Positions 1-8,397 of a DNA stretch of 36,183 nt are shown here, piece by piece; the stretch's first letter is position 1; the number at the start of each line of letters is the position of its first letter. A program made the translations under genes and the position numbers. A model generated the notes under the pieces. The model did no database searches and was not told where the DNA came from. It was given only the letters and a program-made list of their open reading frames with translations. Location of the stretch: the IMG/VR virus record IMGVR_UViG_3300027898_000023, positions 1-36,183 of that record. One strand, given 5' to 3'. The DNA is from a virus.

Positions 1-1092
1 AGCAGATCCGATTACCGCGTTCTGGGCGGCTAGAGTAGCTGCTCCAGTCGGCAACGAAACAGTGCCTGTGATGTTTGTGATAGAACCGATGTTGTTAGCA
101 CCAGCAGGAAGCGCTGTTTGAAGGTCTACGTTAAGGTTACCTGACGAGTCTAAAGCTAAAGCTTGCAGTGTACCGGATTTAGAACCGGCAACCTGGGTAG
201 CCTGAGTAGGAACGGCTGATCCGGTAGCACCGTTAGCAGAGTTAGAGGTTGTTACCGTACCGCTGACTGGTATAGCAACGCCTGAAGCAGAACCTTGGAT
301 CGTGATGGCTGTAGTTGCAGACGTTCCAGGGGCTGATTGAACGTTGGATTGAAGGGCAGAAGTAGCCGCTCCAGTAGGCAGACTGACTGTGCCTGAGATG
401 TTGTTTATAGAGCCTATAGTGGCTGTTCCTGCTAACAGGGAAGCCGTTTGGGTTCCGTTAGTCTGGTTAGCCTGGATCGATGCTAGAGTGGTGTTTCCGG
501 TCGTTTGAAGGGCACTTGTACTTGCACCAGTAGGAAGGCTGACTGTTCCGGATATGTTTGAGATAGATCCGATAGAGTTTGTACCGGCAGGAAGAGGCGA
601 GTTAGGCGATAAAGCAACAACCTCAGCAGGCTGGGTAGCTGTAGCAGCTGTAGAAGCGGCTGTAACTCCTGCTGTATTCGTACCATCAGTGATTTTTGTA
701 TACCAGGCGTTGGATGCGATACCAGGGGCGCCCTGGGTTGCAGTCGTCTGTAATGCTGAAGGAATGGATTGTGTCGCCTGAAAACTTGTGTTAGCAATCG
801 TAGACGCTGAATCTAACGCAACACGCTGGGTTCCTGAACCGCCAGTACCGACACCAGTGTTAACCGTGTTACCGGCAACCTGGGCTAGGTTTTCACTGAC
901 GTTAACGGGAGACTGAAGGTTAACTAACAAGTTACCAGAAGCATCAGTTTGAAGAGGCTGCAGGTTTCCTGATGGATTGATACCCCCGACCTCAGTTGAG
1001 CTGGTAGGAGCGGTTGTACCGTTAGTGCCTACCGACAGGTTGGCGGATGAACTGCCTGAACTCGGGGGGTATGTTGCATAAAAGTTAGACAT
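1..1092 (-). CDS. Repeat-containing tail/virion protein (3' end off the left edge)
   Basis: The gene starts at ATG 1092 and stays open for 364 codons to the window edge, so its C-terminus is missing. The protein is rich in Thr, Ser, Ala, Asn and Gln and contains three copies of a motif of the type NISGTVSLPTGAATSALQ, about 60-110 residues apart, each preceded by IGSI. Such repeats are common in phage tail or fibre proteins and probably form beta-rich trimeric shafts; that role is inferred. The start overlaps the stop of the preceding gene by one base (TAATG), so the two are translationally coupled. No enzymatic motif is visible in the part present. Confidence 0.75.
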   Translation of the reverse strand, partial: MSNFYATYPPSSGSSSANLSVGTNGTTAPTSSTEVGGINPSGNLQPLQTDASGNLLVNLQSPVNVSENLAQVAGNTVNTGVGTGGSGTQRVALDSASTIANTSFQATQSIPSALQTTATQGAPGIASNAWYTKITDGTNTAGVTAASTAATATQPAEVVALSPNSPLPAGTNSIGSISNISGTVSLPTGASTSALQTTGNTTLASIQANQTNGTQTASLLAGTATIGSINNISGTVSLPTGAATSALQSNVQSAPGTSATTAITIQGSASGVAIPVSGTVTTSNSANGATGSAVPTQATQVAGSKSGTLQALALDSSGNLNVDLQTALPAGANNIGSITNITGTVSLPTGAATLAAQNAVIGSA

Positions 1093-1466
1093 TATTGGAC
1101 CTTCCCGGCGACAGTAACATTAAGTGTCCCTGTTCCTGAGGTTGGAGTGTAAACAAGCCGGATAGCATACCCAGCCGAGGCGTCTATATCGATGAACCCG
1201 TTACCAGAGTTACCGGAAACGGTTGGAGTAACGCTTAAAGGCAACGTAGACCACTGACCGGCGTTTATAACCTTACCAGAAGCGTCTGTTGCATACGTGT
1301 TACTAGATTGAACGCTGATGACACCGACTGGGGACGTGCCTGTCCATGAGATATCGTAAGAAATCATGGATAACATCTGAGTTATCGTGATGATAGAGGT
1401 GATTGAAGATGCCATATTCCCGTTAGTTATCACCGGGAAAGGCGTTAAAATCGGTCTACTGGCCAT
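1092..1466 (-). CDS. Small virion structural protein
   Basis: A 124-residue protein with an all-beta, Ser/Thr/Gly-rich composition. The pattern 'ISWTGTSPVGVISVQSS ... GFIDIDASAGYAIRLVYTPTSGTGTLNVTVAGK' resembles a small protein often found in phage structural blocks; this is recalled family resemblance, not a search result. The start ATG has an upstream AAAGGA Shine-Dalgarno sequence. The gene is the first one downstream of promoter-like repeat copy 1, with a 38-nt leader, and is coupled to the tail repeat gene after it. Its exact location in the particle is unknown. Confidence 0.6.
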   Translation of the reverse strand: MASRPILTPFPVITNGNMASSITSIITITQMLSMISYDISWTGTSPVGVISVQSSNTYATDASGKVINAGQWSTLPLSVTPTVSGNSGNGFIDIDASAGYAIRLVYTPTSGTGTLNVTVAGKVQ

Positions 1467-1503
1467 TTCAGCGTCCTTTGTGAGGTAAACCCTTGTGGGG
1501 CTA

Positions 1504-1523
1504 CTATAAGGCCGCTACGTCCC
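1504..1523 (-). promoter_or_regulatory. Promoter-like 20-mer, copy 1
   Basis: Exact copy of GGGACGTAGCGGCCTTATAG on the minus strand, just after the stop of the 852-residue gene and 38 nt before ATG 1466. The 3' end TATAG with an initiating G resembles promoters of T7-type RNA polymerases. It is identical to copies at 7524, 14946 and 28360. The promoter role is inferred from repetition, position and orientation. Confidence 0.7.
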
Positions 1524-1524
1524 G

Positions 1525-4083
1525 TTAACCGCGATCAGCACGGTCTGATTCACCTTCTTGGGAACCTGTTTTATAACTTTGGTTAGATTTGCCCAGTGTT
1601 GACGTGCCTTTACGAGTTTTTCCTTGGGCTCCGCCTTGTTTAGCGGGTACAGGTGGTGGCTGGAACACGGCCTGGGCTGCTTGTATGCCCATAGGACTCA
1701 TGGTTGAGTCTAAAGGTGACCCTAAAAACAAACTCATTCCTTGGCGAGTTTTATAATCAGGCATCTCGCCTTTCATCTTTGAATCCATAAGCTTTTTTGT
1801 CAATTCTTTAGACATATAACTATAAACCTCGGGGTGAAGATTTATAAGATGTTTCATATCTGTAGCATCAATCGTGCCGTTTTTAACCTTGTTCATCACA
1901 CTTAAAGGATGGATAGCGGTATTTAATGCTTTATCGTAGTTGATCTCGCTGAGTTTATCTGTTGGCATAGAATCAAACATAGGCCCTGAATCAGATTTAA
2001 CAGGGCGTATACTGTTTAGATAGTTGTATATACGTGAGCGGGCTTGTAGCATGCCTTGAGCATGTTCTGGAAACGCTTGAAGAAACGGATTACCGGCATC
2101 TTGATCCGTGGGTGCGTCCGGTTGATCAACTTCACCGCCTTCAGCGTATTGATCCGGTTTTTGGGCGGGCTGGCGATTCATGTCGCGCATCTCGTTATCT
2201 AACTGAGATTTTACGCCGCCATCCTCAACAAACTTTTTAAGTCGTTTTTTATCAGCATCAGATGCTACAGCTGAATAAGGAGGCATACTAGCTTCGGGTT
2301 TAAGCACGTTGTTTAATACCGATTTGATCAGGTATTGACCTTTGTTAACCTTGTTACCGAACTCTACAGCCTCGGGAACGGCACCAGGTACACCACTGGT
2401 AAAAGCTCGCAAAGCAAACGGTATAGCATGGTTTTTTAAAGGCTGGCCTATAGCTTTTTCAAACAAAGGCGTCAATTGTTTTACCATAGGGTCGGCCACC
2501 ATGGTCCCTACTGCGGCACCGGCTGGTCCTCCTGCGACACCACCGAGTAGAGCACCTGTTGCTCTTGTCGCAACCTTCCCCACAAGTGTAGGAATACCGC
2601 TACGATATATAGCGCTGGCTGCACGAGCGCCTAAAGGTTTAGAGTTGTTTAACACGTCTTCTGTTAGGGGCATAGGCGCCTCTTCAAAAGGACTTTCTAA
2701 CCCTAGATTACCGTGTAAATTTTCTAACTCTTGTCTAAAGTTTTTAGCAGCATCTAGATAGTTACGTAACGCCCCGGTCCGATAAGCGTTTCCGTTCTTA
2801 CCTTCTTGATTTAGGAACGTAGACACCTTGCCTAGGTCAACGACTGGCTCATTCTCAACCTTACGGGTAAACTGGGATTGAAAATCTTTTAAAGGTTTTA
2901 GATAGTTTGAGATGGCTGAGTTGTATTTTTTTTGAACAGTCCCTAGATCACCCCAGATTGACGTGTCTTCTAAAGAGTCTTTAAACCCAGTGGCTAAACT
3001 TCTAGCCGCGTTTCTGAATGGTTGTTCAGATAATGGTGCTATCTGTTTATTATACTTACCCCACTCTTGTAACTGACGTTTAAACTGCTCAGTGGCTTTA
3101 AAGATATCAGAAGGTTTAGCTGAGACAGGATTACCTTCTGCATCAGTGGGTGCTACGATGGAACGCCAGTCTTCTGCAAGACGTTGAAATTGTTTATTAT
3201 TTTGAAGTTCTTCTGGAGCCCGTTCAATCATCTCAGAAACATGGCCGATATGTTTAACAGCCTGGTTTGGATCTACGGCTTCGCCTAGTTTATCGATAAC
3301 CTGGGCTTTTATTCCAGAAGACCCTCTAGCCTCATCGCCTATCGCCGAGGTTGACTCGTGAAACTGTTGTAACTCTTGTAATAACGTGTCTGATATGTTA
3401 GAAACGCCTTTTTCAAAATGAGACTGCGCCGCTAGATCACCTAAAAACTTTTTAACAGACATCACTGATTTGGCATCGGCTACTTTTTTTAAAGCCATAC
3501 CGCCTAATCCTAAGGTACCGTTTATACCGCCGCCAACTAACCCAGACACTCCGACGTTAGATAAAGCAGATGCTAACGTTGATTCAGGATCAGTTTTACC
3601 TAACGCTGCATCAGATATCTCTTTACTGCCACCTAAAACAGCGCCCTCTGTAATACCTTTAAGAATATTAGCGCCATATTTTGACCATTTCGGTAACTGT
3701 GATATGGCAGTATTCACGCCGGTTGCAGCTTCAGCAGCCGCGTTTAATCCAACTAAACTTGCTGCACCTCCAGCAATATCACCGACAGTTTCTGCTGTTG
3801 GATGCTGCTCTAACCGCTCGCGCATGTGTTTACGGACTTCTTCTTCAGATTTACCGGTGACAGCCGCCACCATCTTTGGGATAAGTATATCCGAACCACC
3901 AAAAGTAAGTTGACTTTCGGCGGCTTGAAGGGCTGCATGTAGAGGTTCTAAAGGCGATTGAGGTTTTTCTTCAGGCTCTGTTGGTTGGGGAGGCGCTTCT
4001 CCTGGTATTACATCGCCTGGGTCAATCTCTTGACCAGAAGCTTCCGGCTCCGCTGGAATCACGTCCTTGGGATCAATATCCAT
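1525..4083 (-). CDS. Large internal virion / DNA-ejection-like protein
   Basis: 852 residues. The N-terminal 45 residues hold two copies of an 'IDP(K/G)DVIP(A/G)E' motif in an acidic, Pro-rich stretch. Alanine/glycine-rich, membrane-compatible segments lie near residues 100-195 and again near 490-540 (glycine-rich, 'ATGALLGGVAGGPAGAAVGTM'), separated by long charged helical regions. A 'YAEGGEVDQ' motif occurs near residue 645. Size, helical character and glycine-rich hydrophobic patches suggest a protein ejected with the DNA or forming the inner core of a podovirus-type particle, but no lytic or other enzyme motif is recognisable. The start overlaps the previous stop (TAATG). Confidence 0.55.
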   Translation of the reverse strand: MDIDPKDVIPAEPEASGQEIDPGDVIPGEAPPQPTEPEEKPQSPLEPLHAALQAAESQLTFGGSDILIPKMVAAVTGKSEEEVRKHMRERLEQHPTAETVGDIAGGAASLVGLNAAAEAATGVNTAISQLPKWSKYGANILKGITEGAVLGGSKEISDAALGKTDPESTLASALSNVGVSGLVGGGINGTLGLGGMALKKVADAKSVMSVKKFLGDLAAQSHFEKGVSNISDTLLQELQQFHESTSAIGDEARGSSGIKAQVIDKLGEAVDPNQAVKHIGHVSEMIERAPEELQNNKQFQRLAEDWRSIVAPTDAEGNPVSAKPSDIFKATEQFKRQLQEWGKYNKQIAPLSEQPFRNAARSLATGFKDSLEDTSIWGDLGTVQKKYNSAISNYLKPLKDFQSQFTRKVENEPVVDLGKVSTFLNQEGKNGNAYRTGALRNYLDAAKNFRQELENLHGNLGLESPFEEAPMPLTEDVLNNSKPLGARAASAIYRSGIPTLVGKVATRATGALLGGVAGGPAGAAVGTMVADPMVKQLTPLFEKAIGQPLKNHAIPFALRAFTSGVPGAVPEAVEFGNKVNKGQYLIKSVLNNVLKPEASMPPYSAVASDADKKRLKKFVEDGGVKSQLDNEMRDMNRQPAQKPDQYAEGGEVDQPDAPTDQDAGNPFLQAFPEHAQGMLQARSRIYNYLNSIRPVKSDSGPMFDSMPTDKLSEINYDKALNTAIHPLSVMNKVKNGTIDATDMKHLINLHPEVYSYMSKELTKKLMDSKMKGEMPDYKTRQGMSLFLGSPLDSTMSPMGIQAAQAVFQPPPVPAKQGGAQGKTRKGTSTLGKSNQSYKTGSQEGESDRADRG

Positions 4084-6122
4084 TATTTACCCTTGTTTGC
4101 GCTAGGATCAAACTGCCATTTACCATTGGTGAAGATGATGTGTTTTCCGGTTGGCCCGTGAACACCTTTTTGACCTTCAACAGGTTGAACATTTTCTTTA
4201 GGCGTAAACCCCATAGCTTTTAACTCTTGGATCTTACGGCCATGGTTACTGTTTATAATCTCTTCAAGTTTTGCGTTATTACCTAAAACGTCTTGAAATA
4301 CACTGGTGGGATTTTTACCAATCTGTTTATCCAGCCATTCCATTCGTCCTTTAGTCATAACCCCACTGTCCACGGCTTTACTGTAAAACGCCGTCAACTC
4401 TTCTGCTTTCTGAGCACCCTGTTCTATTATCTTATTTCTTTCTAATGGATTTAATTTAGACCAGTTCTTTTTATTAGCTTTAGCAAAAGATAGCACGTCT
4501 TTAGCTTTTGCATCAAGAATCTGCATATTTTTTACAGTTTTAGCAGCGTCTGGGTCAATTCCTTTAGAAACAGTTTGTCCCATAACCTCAGGAACACCGG
4601 GTAGGTGCCCTTGTGCCAGCATCTCGCCGGTTTTCTGGAGGGTTGGTCCAAGAATTCCGGATTTCATTATCTTTGTTTTATTTTGAAACTGTTGTTCTTG
4701 AGAATTTGGTGTTCCTGCCTGAGGTTCGTTTGAAACGTCTCCCATCATGTTCATCGCACCGACTTTCGCAGCCACTGCATCATTCATATCAGCAATTTTA
4801 GCGCCTAAAACCTCTTGAAATGAATTTAAAGCGGCTAATCGTTTGTCTTTTTCAGGTCCAGGAGGCATCTTGTTGGCCATCGCAACCTGATCGTGGAACG
4901 ATTTCATTATTATGCTGTTGATGGTGTTCTGTTGAGTCTTTAAACCCGTTTCTGCAAGTGCATTACTGGCCTGAGCATCTGTTAATTTACCTTGTTCGCG
5001 TAACAGTTTAATCTGTTGCTCGTTTAAAGGCTCTTCCATCGAATGTAATCTATAGAACGTGTTTTTACTATTAAACTGCTGTTTTTGTTTCTCAAGATCT
5101 GATGCGATGATCTTGTCCATCATCTCAAGTGCTGCGTTCGGCTGTTTTGTTAACCCGGACCCGATACCACCTAATACTATTGAAAACAACGCTCCAATTT
5201 TAGCCGGTGTACTGGCCTCACCGTATAAACTTTCAACACTTTTAGGATCAATATGACCCTGCATAAAATCGTCGTTTGTAGCCTTGGCTTTTTGATTCAG
5301 CTCGTCTTTAATGCTTTGATAAGCCTGTTCTGGGGTTCGGGCTGGTACGACTGGTTGTTCCTGATCATCAGCCGGTTTAGCCATCTGAGCCTCAGATACG
5401 TCGGTTGTTTCGGGCTCAGGCATAGATGGTTGGGTGCCTTGTGCTGGAGCTTGTGACGAGTCAGGGCTGTTAGGCGCTGAAACCTGTGATTGAACGGGTG
5501 CCGGGGCTTGCGGTTGAGGCGCAAGTTCAGACGGAGGCGGAGTTTGTGCTACGTTTGTCTGGGGTGCAGGCTGACCCACGTTGATAACGACGGGGCCTTT
5601 TTGTTCGGGTTTAACATCAGTTGTTTCTGGAGCGTTATCATCTTTTGATACAGGTTCTTTCGAGCCTTCTTCATACATTTTTCTAGGTTCATCTTGGCAT
5701 TCACCCCCGTGGGCCATACCGCCGCAGTATGCGCAGTATTTAGCGACTTTACCGCCCTCGGCCATCTTCGCGGTCTTCTCAGACTCTTTAAACGCCTCTT
5801 TGGTTGGAGCGCCTTCACTACCGGGTTTACGCATATGTTCATGCGAACCATGTTTAATACGTTCCTGTTTAGCATGTATGTTAGCATATAATCCGGGCTG
5901 TCCGCCTTCGGCTAGCTGGTCCACCTTAGACTCACGGTGTTGATCGTCTGTAGCAGCGTTTTTGCCTACGGCTGATAACGCTTTTAAAGCGGTTACGTTG
6001 TCTTTATTAAGACCTTTATGGGCCAACGTGATCTGATGACCGTCTTGATGGCGAAGCGTGGTTGAATGATCATCACCTTTAACATATTTAAACTTGTTAA
6101 GATCAACTTTAATGTTACCCAT
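4083..6122 (-). CDS. Virion-associated protein with AEGG motifs
   Basis: 679 residues with three parts. The N-terminal ~160 residues are charged and contain 'QLAEGGQ' and 'KMAEGGK' followed by a cysteine cluster (CAYCGG...GGEC). Residues ~165-270 are a Pro/Gln/Ala-rich linker. The remainder is predicted helical and coiled-coil-like. No catalytic motif was recognised. It sits between two other putative internal virion proteins and is coupled to both by TAATG overlaps, so a role in the particle interior or tail is likely. The AEGG motifs are shared with several other virion genes in this window. Confidence 0.55.
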   Translation of the reverse strand: MGNIKVDLNKFKYVKGDDHSTTLRHQDGHQITLAHKGLNKDNVTALKALSAVGKNAATDDQHRESKVDQLAEGGQPGLYANIHAKQERIKHGSHEHMRKPGSEGAPTKEAFKESEKTAKMAEGGKVAKYCAYCGGMAHGGECQDEPRKMYEEGSKEPVSKDDNAPETTDVKPEQKGPVVINVGQPAPQTNVAQTPPPSELAPQPQAPAPVQSQVSAPNSPDSSQAPAQGTQPSMPEPETTDVSEAQMAKPADDQEQPVVPARTPEQAYQSIKDELNQKAKATNDDFMQGHIDPKSVESLYGEASTPAKIGALFSIVLGGIGSGLTKQPNAALEMMDKIIASDLEKQKQQFNSKNTFYRLHSMEEPLNEQQIKLLREQGKLTDAQASNALAETGLKTQQNTINSIIMKSFHDQVAMANKMPPGPEKDKRLAALNSFQEVLGAKIADMNDAVAAKVGAMNMMGDVSNEPQAGTPNSQEQQFQNKTKIMKSGILGPTLQKTGEMLAQGHLPGVPEVMGQTVSKGIDPDAAKTVKNMQILDAKAKDVLSFAKANKKNWSKLNPLERNKIIEQGAQKAEELTAFYSKAVDSGVMTKGRMEWLDKQIGKNPTSVFQDVLGNNAKLEEIINSNHGRKIQELKAMGFTPKENVQPVEGQKGVHGPTGKHIIFTNGKWQFDPSANKGK

Positions 6123-7459
6123 TATTTCCTTTTAGGGAGCGCGCCCTTTTTGGCAAACACGTCACGAACAAACTGGATAGCTTTTTCTTCACTGTCTTTA
6201 GATTGTGTGACAGAACGAGGAATCACAATACTGCCTTCTTTAGGGTTAGCTTTAACTATATCGTTAGCATAACTGTTTTTAGCACCGCCGACAACAGGTT
6301 TACCAGGTACGGTTTTACCGTCTCGGATAGGATTAGCTTGGCCCATAGCAGCTTTTTTAGCCGTTTCTGGATCTAAAACTTTTTCCCCCGGTGAAAGTAA
6401 AGCAGGTACGTTGCCGCCTAGCTCCATTCGAATCTGACCGCCACGAGCAGCCATCCTCGTGTCTGGGGATGGATTTGGGGCTATAGTATTGATTGACGGT
6501 TGTTGGCCTGAATTATCCAAAGCCCCACCAGAAACAGTAGATTTAGGTACTGGGGTAGGCGAGGAACTAAACGCGCTTATCAAACCATTAGTAATCCCTG
6601 CGCCAACCTTATTCATACCGTTATAAAGCCCGGATTTGTCAGACGAGTTGGCCATCCCCTGCGCAAACCGCCCTAAAGCTGAAGATGGCGTTTTTACAGG
6701 GTTTGGAGATGATGTAACATCAGCTGACCCTTCTGCATACATCTTACGAATCTCTCCGCCACCTGCCGCTAACGCTGCTTTAGTACCCGCAGCAGCGGCT
6801 CCACCGAGTAGTCCGCCCAAAATTTGACCCTGCATCGCTTGGTTGCCTTGCGCAATACCGGCGTTAGCTTGGTTTTGTTGAGCAGTATTAGATATGTTAG
6901 CTTGGTTTTGATTTGTTATAGCGTTAAGGATGTTACTTTGTTCGTTTTGGGCAGCATTACTATACCCTTGGACACCTTGTAAAGCGTTGGTAGCCTGGGT
7001 GTTAGCAATTCCTGCTTGCTGATTTAAAGCGTTTAAACTTTGGTTAGCCTGAAGCGTGGCTGCCTGACCTGCGGCGTTTTGTTGTGTAGCGGCGCCTTGT
7101 TGGGCCGCCTGTCTAGCCGCTAAACCGACGTTTGCACTAGATCCTCGTTGCCCGGCTAATAAAGAGGCCGTGTTGGCTACGTTTGCGCCTGTTGCCTGGG
7201 CTAACTGAGCTTGGGCAGGGTTTGGGCCTGTACCATTGGCTACGCCAGTTAAAGCGTTAAACACCTGGGATTGGTTACCTAGCCCGTTTTGTCCTAATAA
7301 AGACTGTAAAAACGCTTGTTGTTGAGATAAAGCGTTTGTAGACGTGTTGTATTGATCTTGGGCTTGCTGGGTAGTGGCTGGGTTTATTACTGGGGCAGAT
7401 TGAGCTTGAAAACCTGCGCCTGAATTAGTGTTAGTTAACGCACCGACGATTGCAGACAT
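6122..7459 (-). CDS. Gln/Asn/Ala-rich internal virion protein
   Basis: 445 residues. The first ~210 residues are very rich in Gln, Asn and Ala in helical repeats, followed by a glycine/alanine-rich hydrophobic stretch (ILGGLLGGAAAAG). The C-terminal third contains 'AARGGQIRMELGG', 'VPALLSPGEKVL' and 'VPGKPVVGG...NSYANDIVKA', a pattern seen in structural proteins of tailed phages. Related motifs 'LAAGGGEIRKMYAEGS' occur mid-protein. It is the first gene after promoter-like copy 2. Its Shine-Dalgarno AGGAG lies 5-9 nt before ATG 7459 and can pair with an upstream leader segment. A role in DNA ejection or the inner head is inferred. Confidence 0.55.
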   Translation of the reverse strand: MSAIVGALTNTNSGAGFQAQSAPVINPATTQQAQDQYNTSTNALSQQQAFLQSLLGQNGLGNQSQVFNALTGVANGTGPNPAQAQLAQATGANVANTASLLAGQRGSSANVGLAARQAAQQGAATQQNAAGQAATLQANQSLNALNQQAGIANTQATNALQGVQGYSNAAQNEQSNILNAITNQNQANISNTAQQNQANAGIAQGNQAMQGQILGGLLGGAAAAGTKAALAAGGGEIRKMYAEGSADVTSSPNPVKTPSSALGRFAQGMANSSDKSGLYNGMNKVGAGITNGLISAFSSSPTPVPKSTVSGGALDNSGQQPSINTIAPNPSPDTRMAARGGQIRMELGGNVPALLSPGEKVLDPETAKKAAMGQANPIRDGKTVPGKPVVGGAKNSYANDIVKANPKEGSIVIPRSVTQSKDSEEKAIQFVRDVFAKKGALPKRK

Positions 7460-7523
7460 GGTTCTCCTAGGCGAGGATACCCCGTAGCAGACGTTTTAAG
7501 TCTAGGAGGGCTGACGGGGACCT
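7460..7523 (-). promoter_or_regulatory. Structured leader that can mask a ribosome binding site
   Basis: In the 5' leader of the 445-residue gene, CCCCGT (7519-7514) pairs with ACGGGG (7485-7480), and CTCCTAG (7508-7502) pairs with CTAGGAG (7470-7464), which contains the Shine-Dalgarno sequence. The order a-b-a'-b' defines a possible H-type pseudoknot that would hide the ribosome binding site. The pairings are visible; regulation is inferred. Confidence 0.5.
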
Positions 7524-7543
7524 CTATAAGGCCGCTACGTCCC
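7524..7543 (-). promoter_or_regulatory. Promoter-like 20-mer, copy 2
   Basis: Exact minus-strand copy of GGGACGTAGCGGCCTTATAG. It overlaps the stop codon of the upstream acetyltransferase gene (GGGACGTAG encodes its last residues Gly-Thr-stop). The proposed start G is at 7524, 65 nt before the ATG of the 445-residue gene. Copies 2 and 3 also share TGATT immediately upstream. Confidence 0.7.
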
Positions 7544-7939
7544 AATCAGTTTAGCGATGATGGTCTCAGGAACGACGTGGTAGCCTATAGACTGGGCTCT
7601 GGACAGGATACCCGCGTCTTTGGTATGACAGATCAACCCTACGATTTTAAGGCGTTTAGCCTCGTTTTCCAGCTCGTTTACTATAGATTCTAAAGCTTTA
7701 TGGCGAATCTGGCTGCCAAACAACGCGGAACTGGTCAGCGTATCTATCTGGCCGTAACAGGGCTCTAATCTTCTTAAAAACCCAGCCGCTACCGGGGTTT
7801 TACCAATGTATGCGATATACCCGATCTTAGGCAAAGTACGGGTTGTTATCAGGTTTACGTGCTGGTAATGGTTACTTGTAAGGATATCAAGTAGGTCGTC
7901 TAGATGTTTATGTTTAAATGGCGTTATATTGATTTCTAT
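7535..7939 (-). CDS. GNAT-like acetyltransferase, probable AUA start
   Basis: The conserved part reads 'IGYIAYIGKTPVAAGFLRR...GQIDTLTS...LKIVGLICHTKDAGILSRAQSIGYHVVPETI', which matches small GNAT-fold proteins of tailed phages. The usual start would be TTG at 7834 (99 residues), but the same frame continues upstream with sensible sequence (EINITPFKHKHLDDLLDIL) to an in-frame stop. The best initiation site is ATA at 7939, which overlaps the previous stop as ATAG and has GAGG 9 nt upstream, giving 134 residues. No ATG, GTG or TTG exists in that extension. The substrate is unknown, and loss of a conserved start by mutation or sequencing error is an alternative. Confidence 0.6.
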   Translation of the reverse strand: MEINITPFKHKHLDDLLDILTSNHYQHVNLITTRTLPKIGYIAYIGKTPVAAGFLRRLEPCYGQIDTLTSSALFGSQIRHKALESIVNELENEAKRLKIVGLICHTKDAGILSRAQSIGYHVVPETIIAKLIGT

Positions 7940-8124
7940 GGCTTATCCTCGTTTTGAAATAAACCGTGTTTTTCCATTAAATCTTTTTGTTGTTTTGGAG
8001 TAACTTCTCCATAAAACATCTCAAACAGCATACAGTCTTCTAGGTATGCGTAAACTTGACGAATATTAATCTGGGCCTCCAGCCATCTAGCTATCTCAGG
8101 TTTAACCCCAGTAACTTTTATCAT
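7936..8124 (-). CDS. Small hypothetical protein
   Basis: 62 residues, starting at ATG 8124 with AGGAG six bases upstream; a longer frame to 8196 exists but would run through a structured noncoding element and lacks a ribosome binding site. The protein is acidic and helical (EIARWLEAQINIRQVYAYLE) with no recognised domain. It overlaps the acetyltransferase start, so the two are probably co-translated. Family unknown. Confidence 0.6.
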   Translation of the reverse strand: MIKVTGVKPEIARWLEAQINIRQVYAYLEDCMLFEMFYGEVTPKQQKDLMEKHGLFQNEDKP

Positions 8125-8138
8125 ATAAACTCCTAAAG

Positions 8139-8314
8139 TGAGAGTGCCGGGCGCGAATCCGGCTATGCCAATGCAGTTGTCCTGGTCGTAGGGCATTGGA
8201 CCCCTTGACGCTTTTACGTCTTCACCGCGCGCGTCTCCAGTGGAAGGGAAAACACCCCGTCATTTGCATAACTCGAAGTTATACTTCCACAGCTTATTGC
8301 ACGCTGACTCTCAA
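8139..8314 (-). ncRNA. Structured RNA element A
   Basis: A 175-nt noncoding element upstream of the 62-residue gene. A closing stem TGAGAGT (8313-8307) pairs with ACTCTCA (8145-8139). After a 2-nt linker, GCGTG (8304-8300) pairs with CGCGC (8233-8229), enclosing GTGGAAG (8290-8284) with CTTCCAC (8246-8240). A further stem CCAATGC/GCATTGG follows, then a hairpin GCCGG-ATTCGCGC-CCGGC (8163-8146) directly abuts the closing stem, as a T-arm does in tRNA. It is paralogous to element B. No known RNA class fits. Confidence 0.6.
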
Positions 8315-8315
8315 G

Positions 8316-8389
8316 GAACTGTTCAGACCAAGATTGCCACTCTATGATTGCACCAGTGCTTGAATTCCAGGTGTCAATCTGAACAGTTC
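8316..8389 (-). other. Long perfect-stem hairpin C
   Basis: GAACTGTTCAGA (8389-8378) and TCTGAACAGTTC (8327-8316) form a perfect 12-bp stem. Inside it ATTG(A)CACC can pair with GGTGCAAT, leaving a loop that contains GAATTC. The 74-nt element lies exactly between structured elements A and B. It could separate two RNAs or be a processing site; it lacks the T-run of an intrinsic terminator. Confidence 0.55.
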
Positions 8390-8397
8390 ATTCAAAG

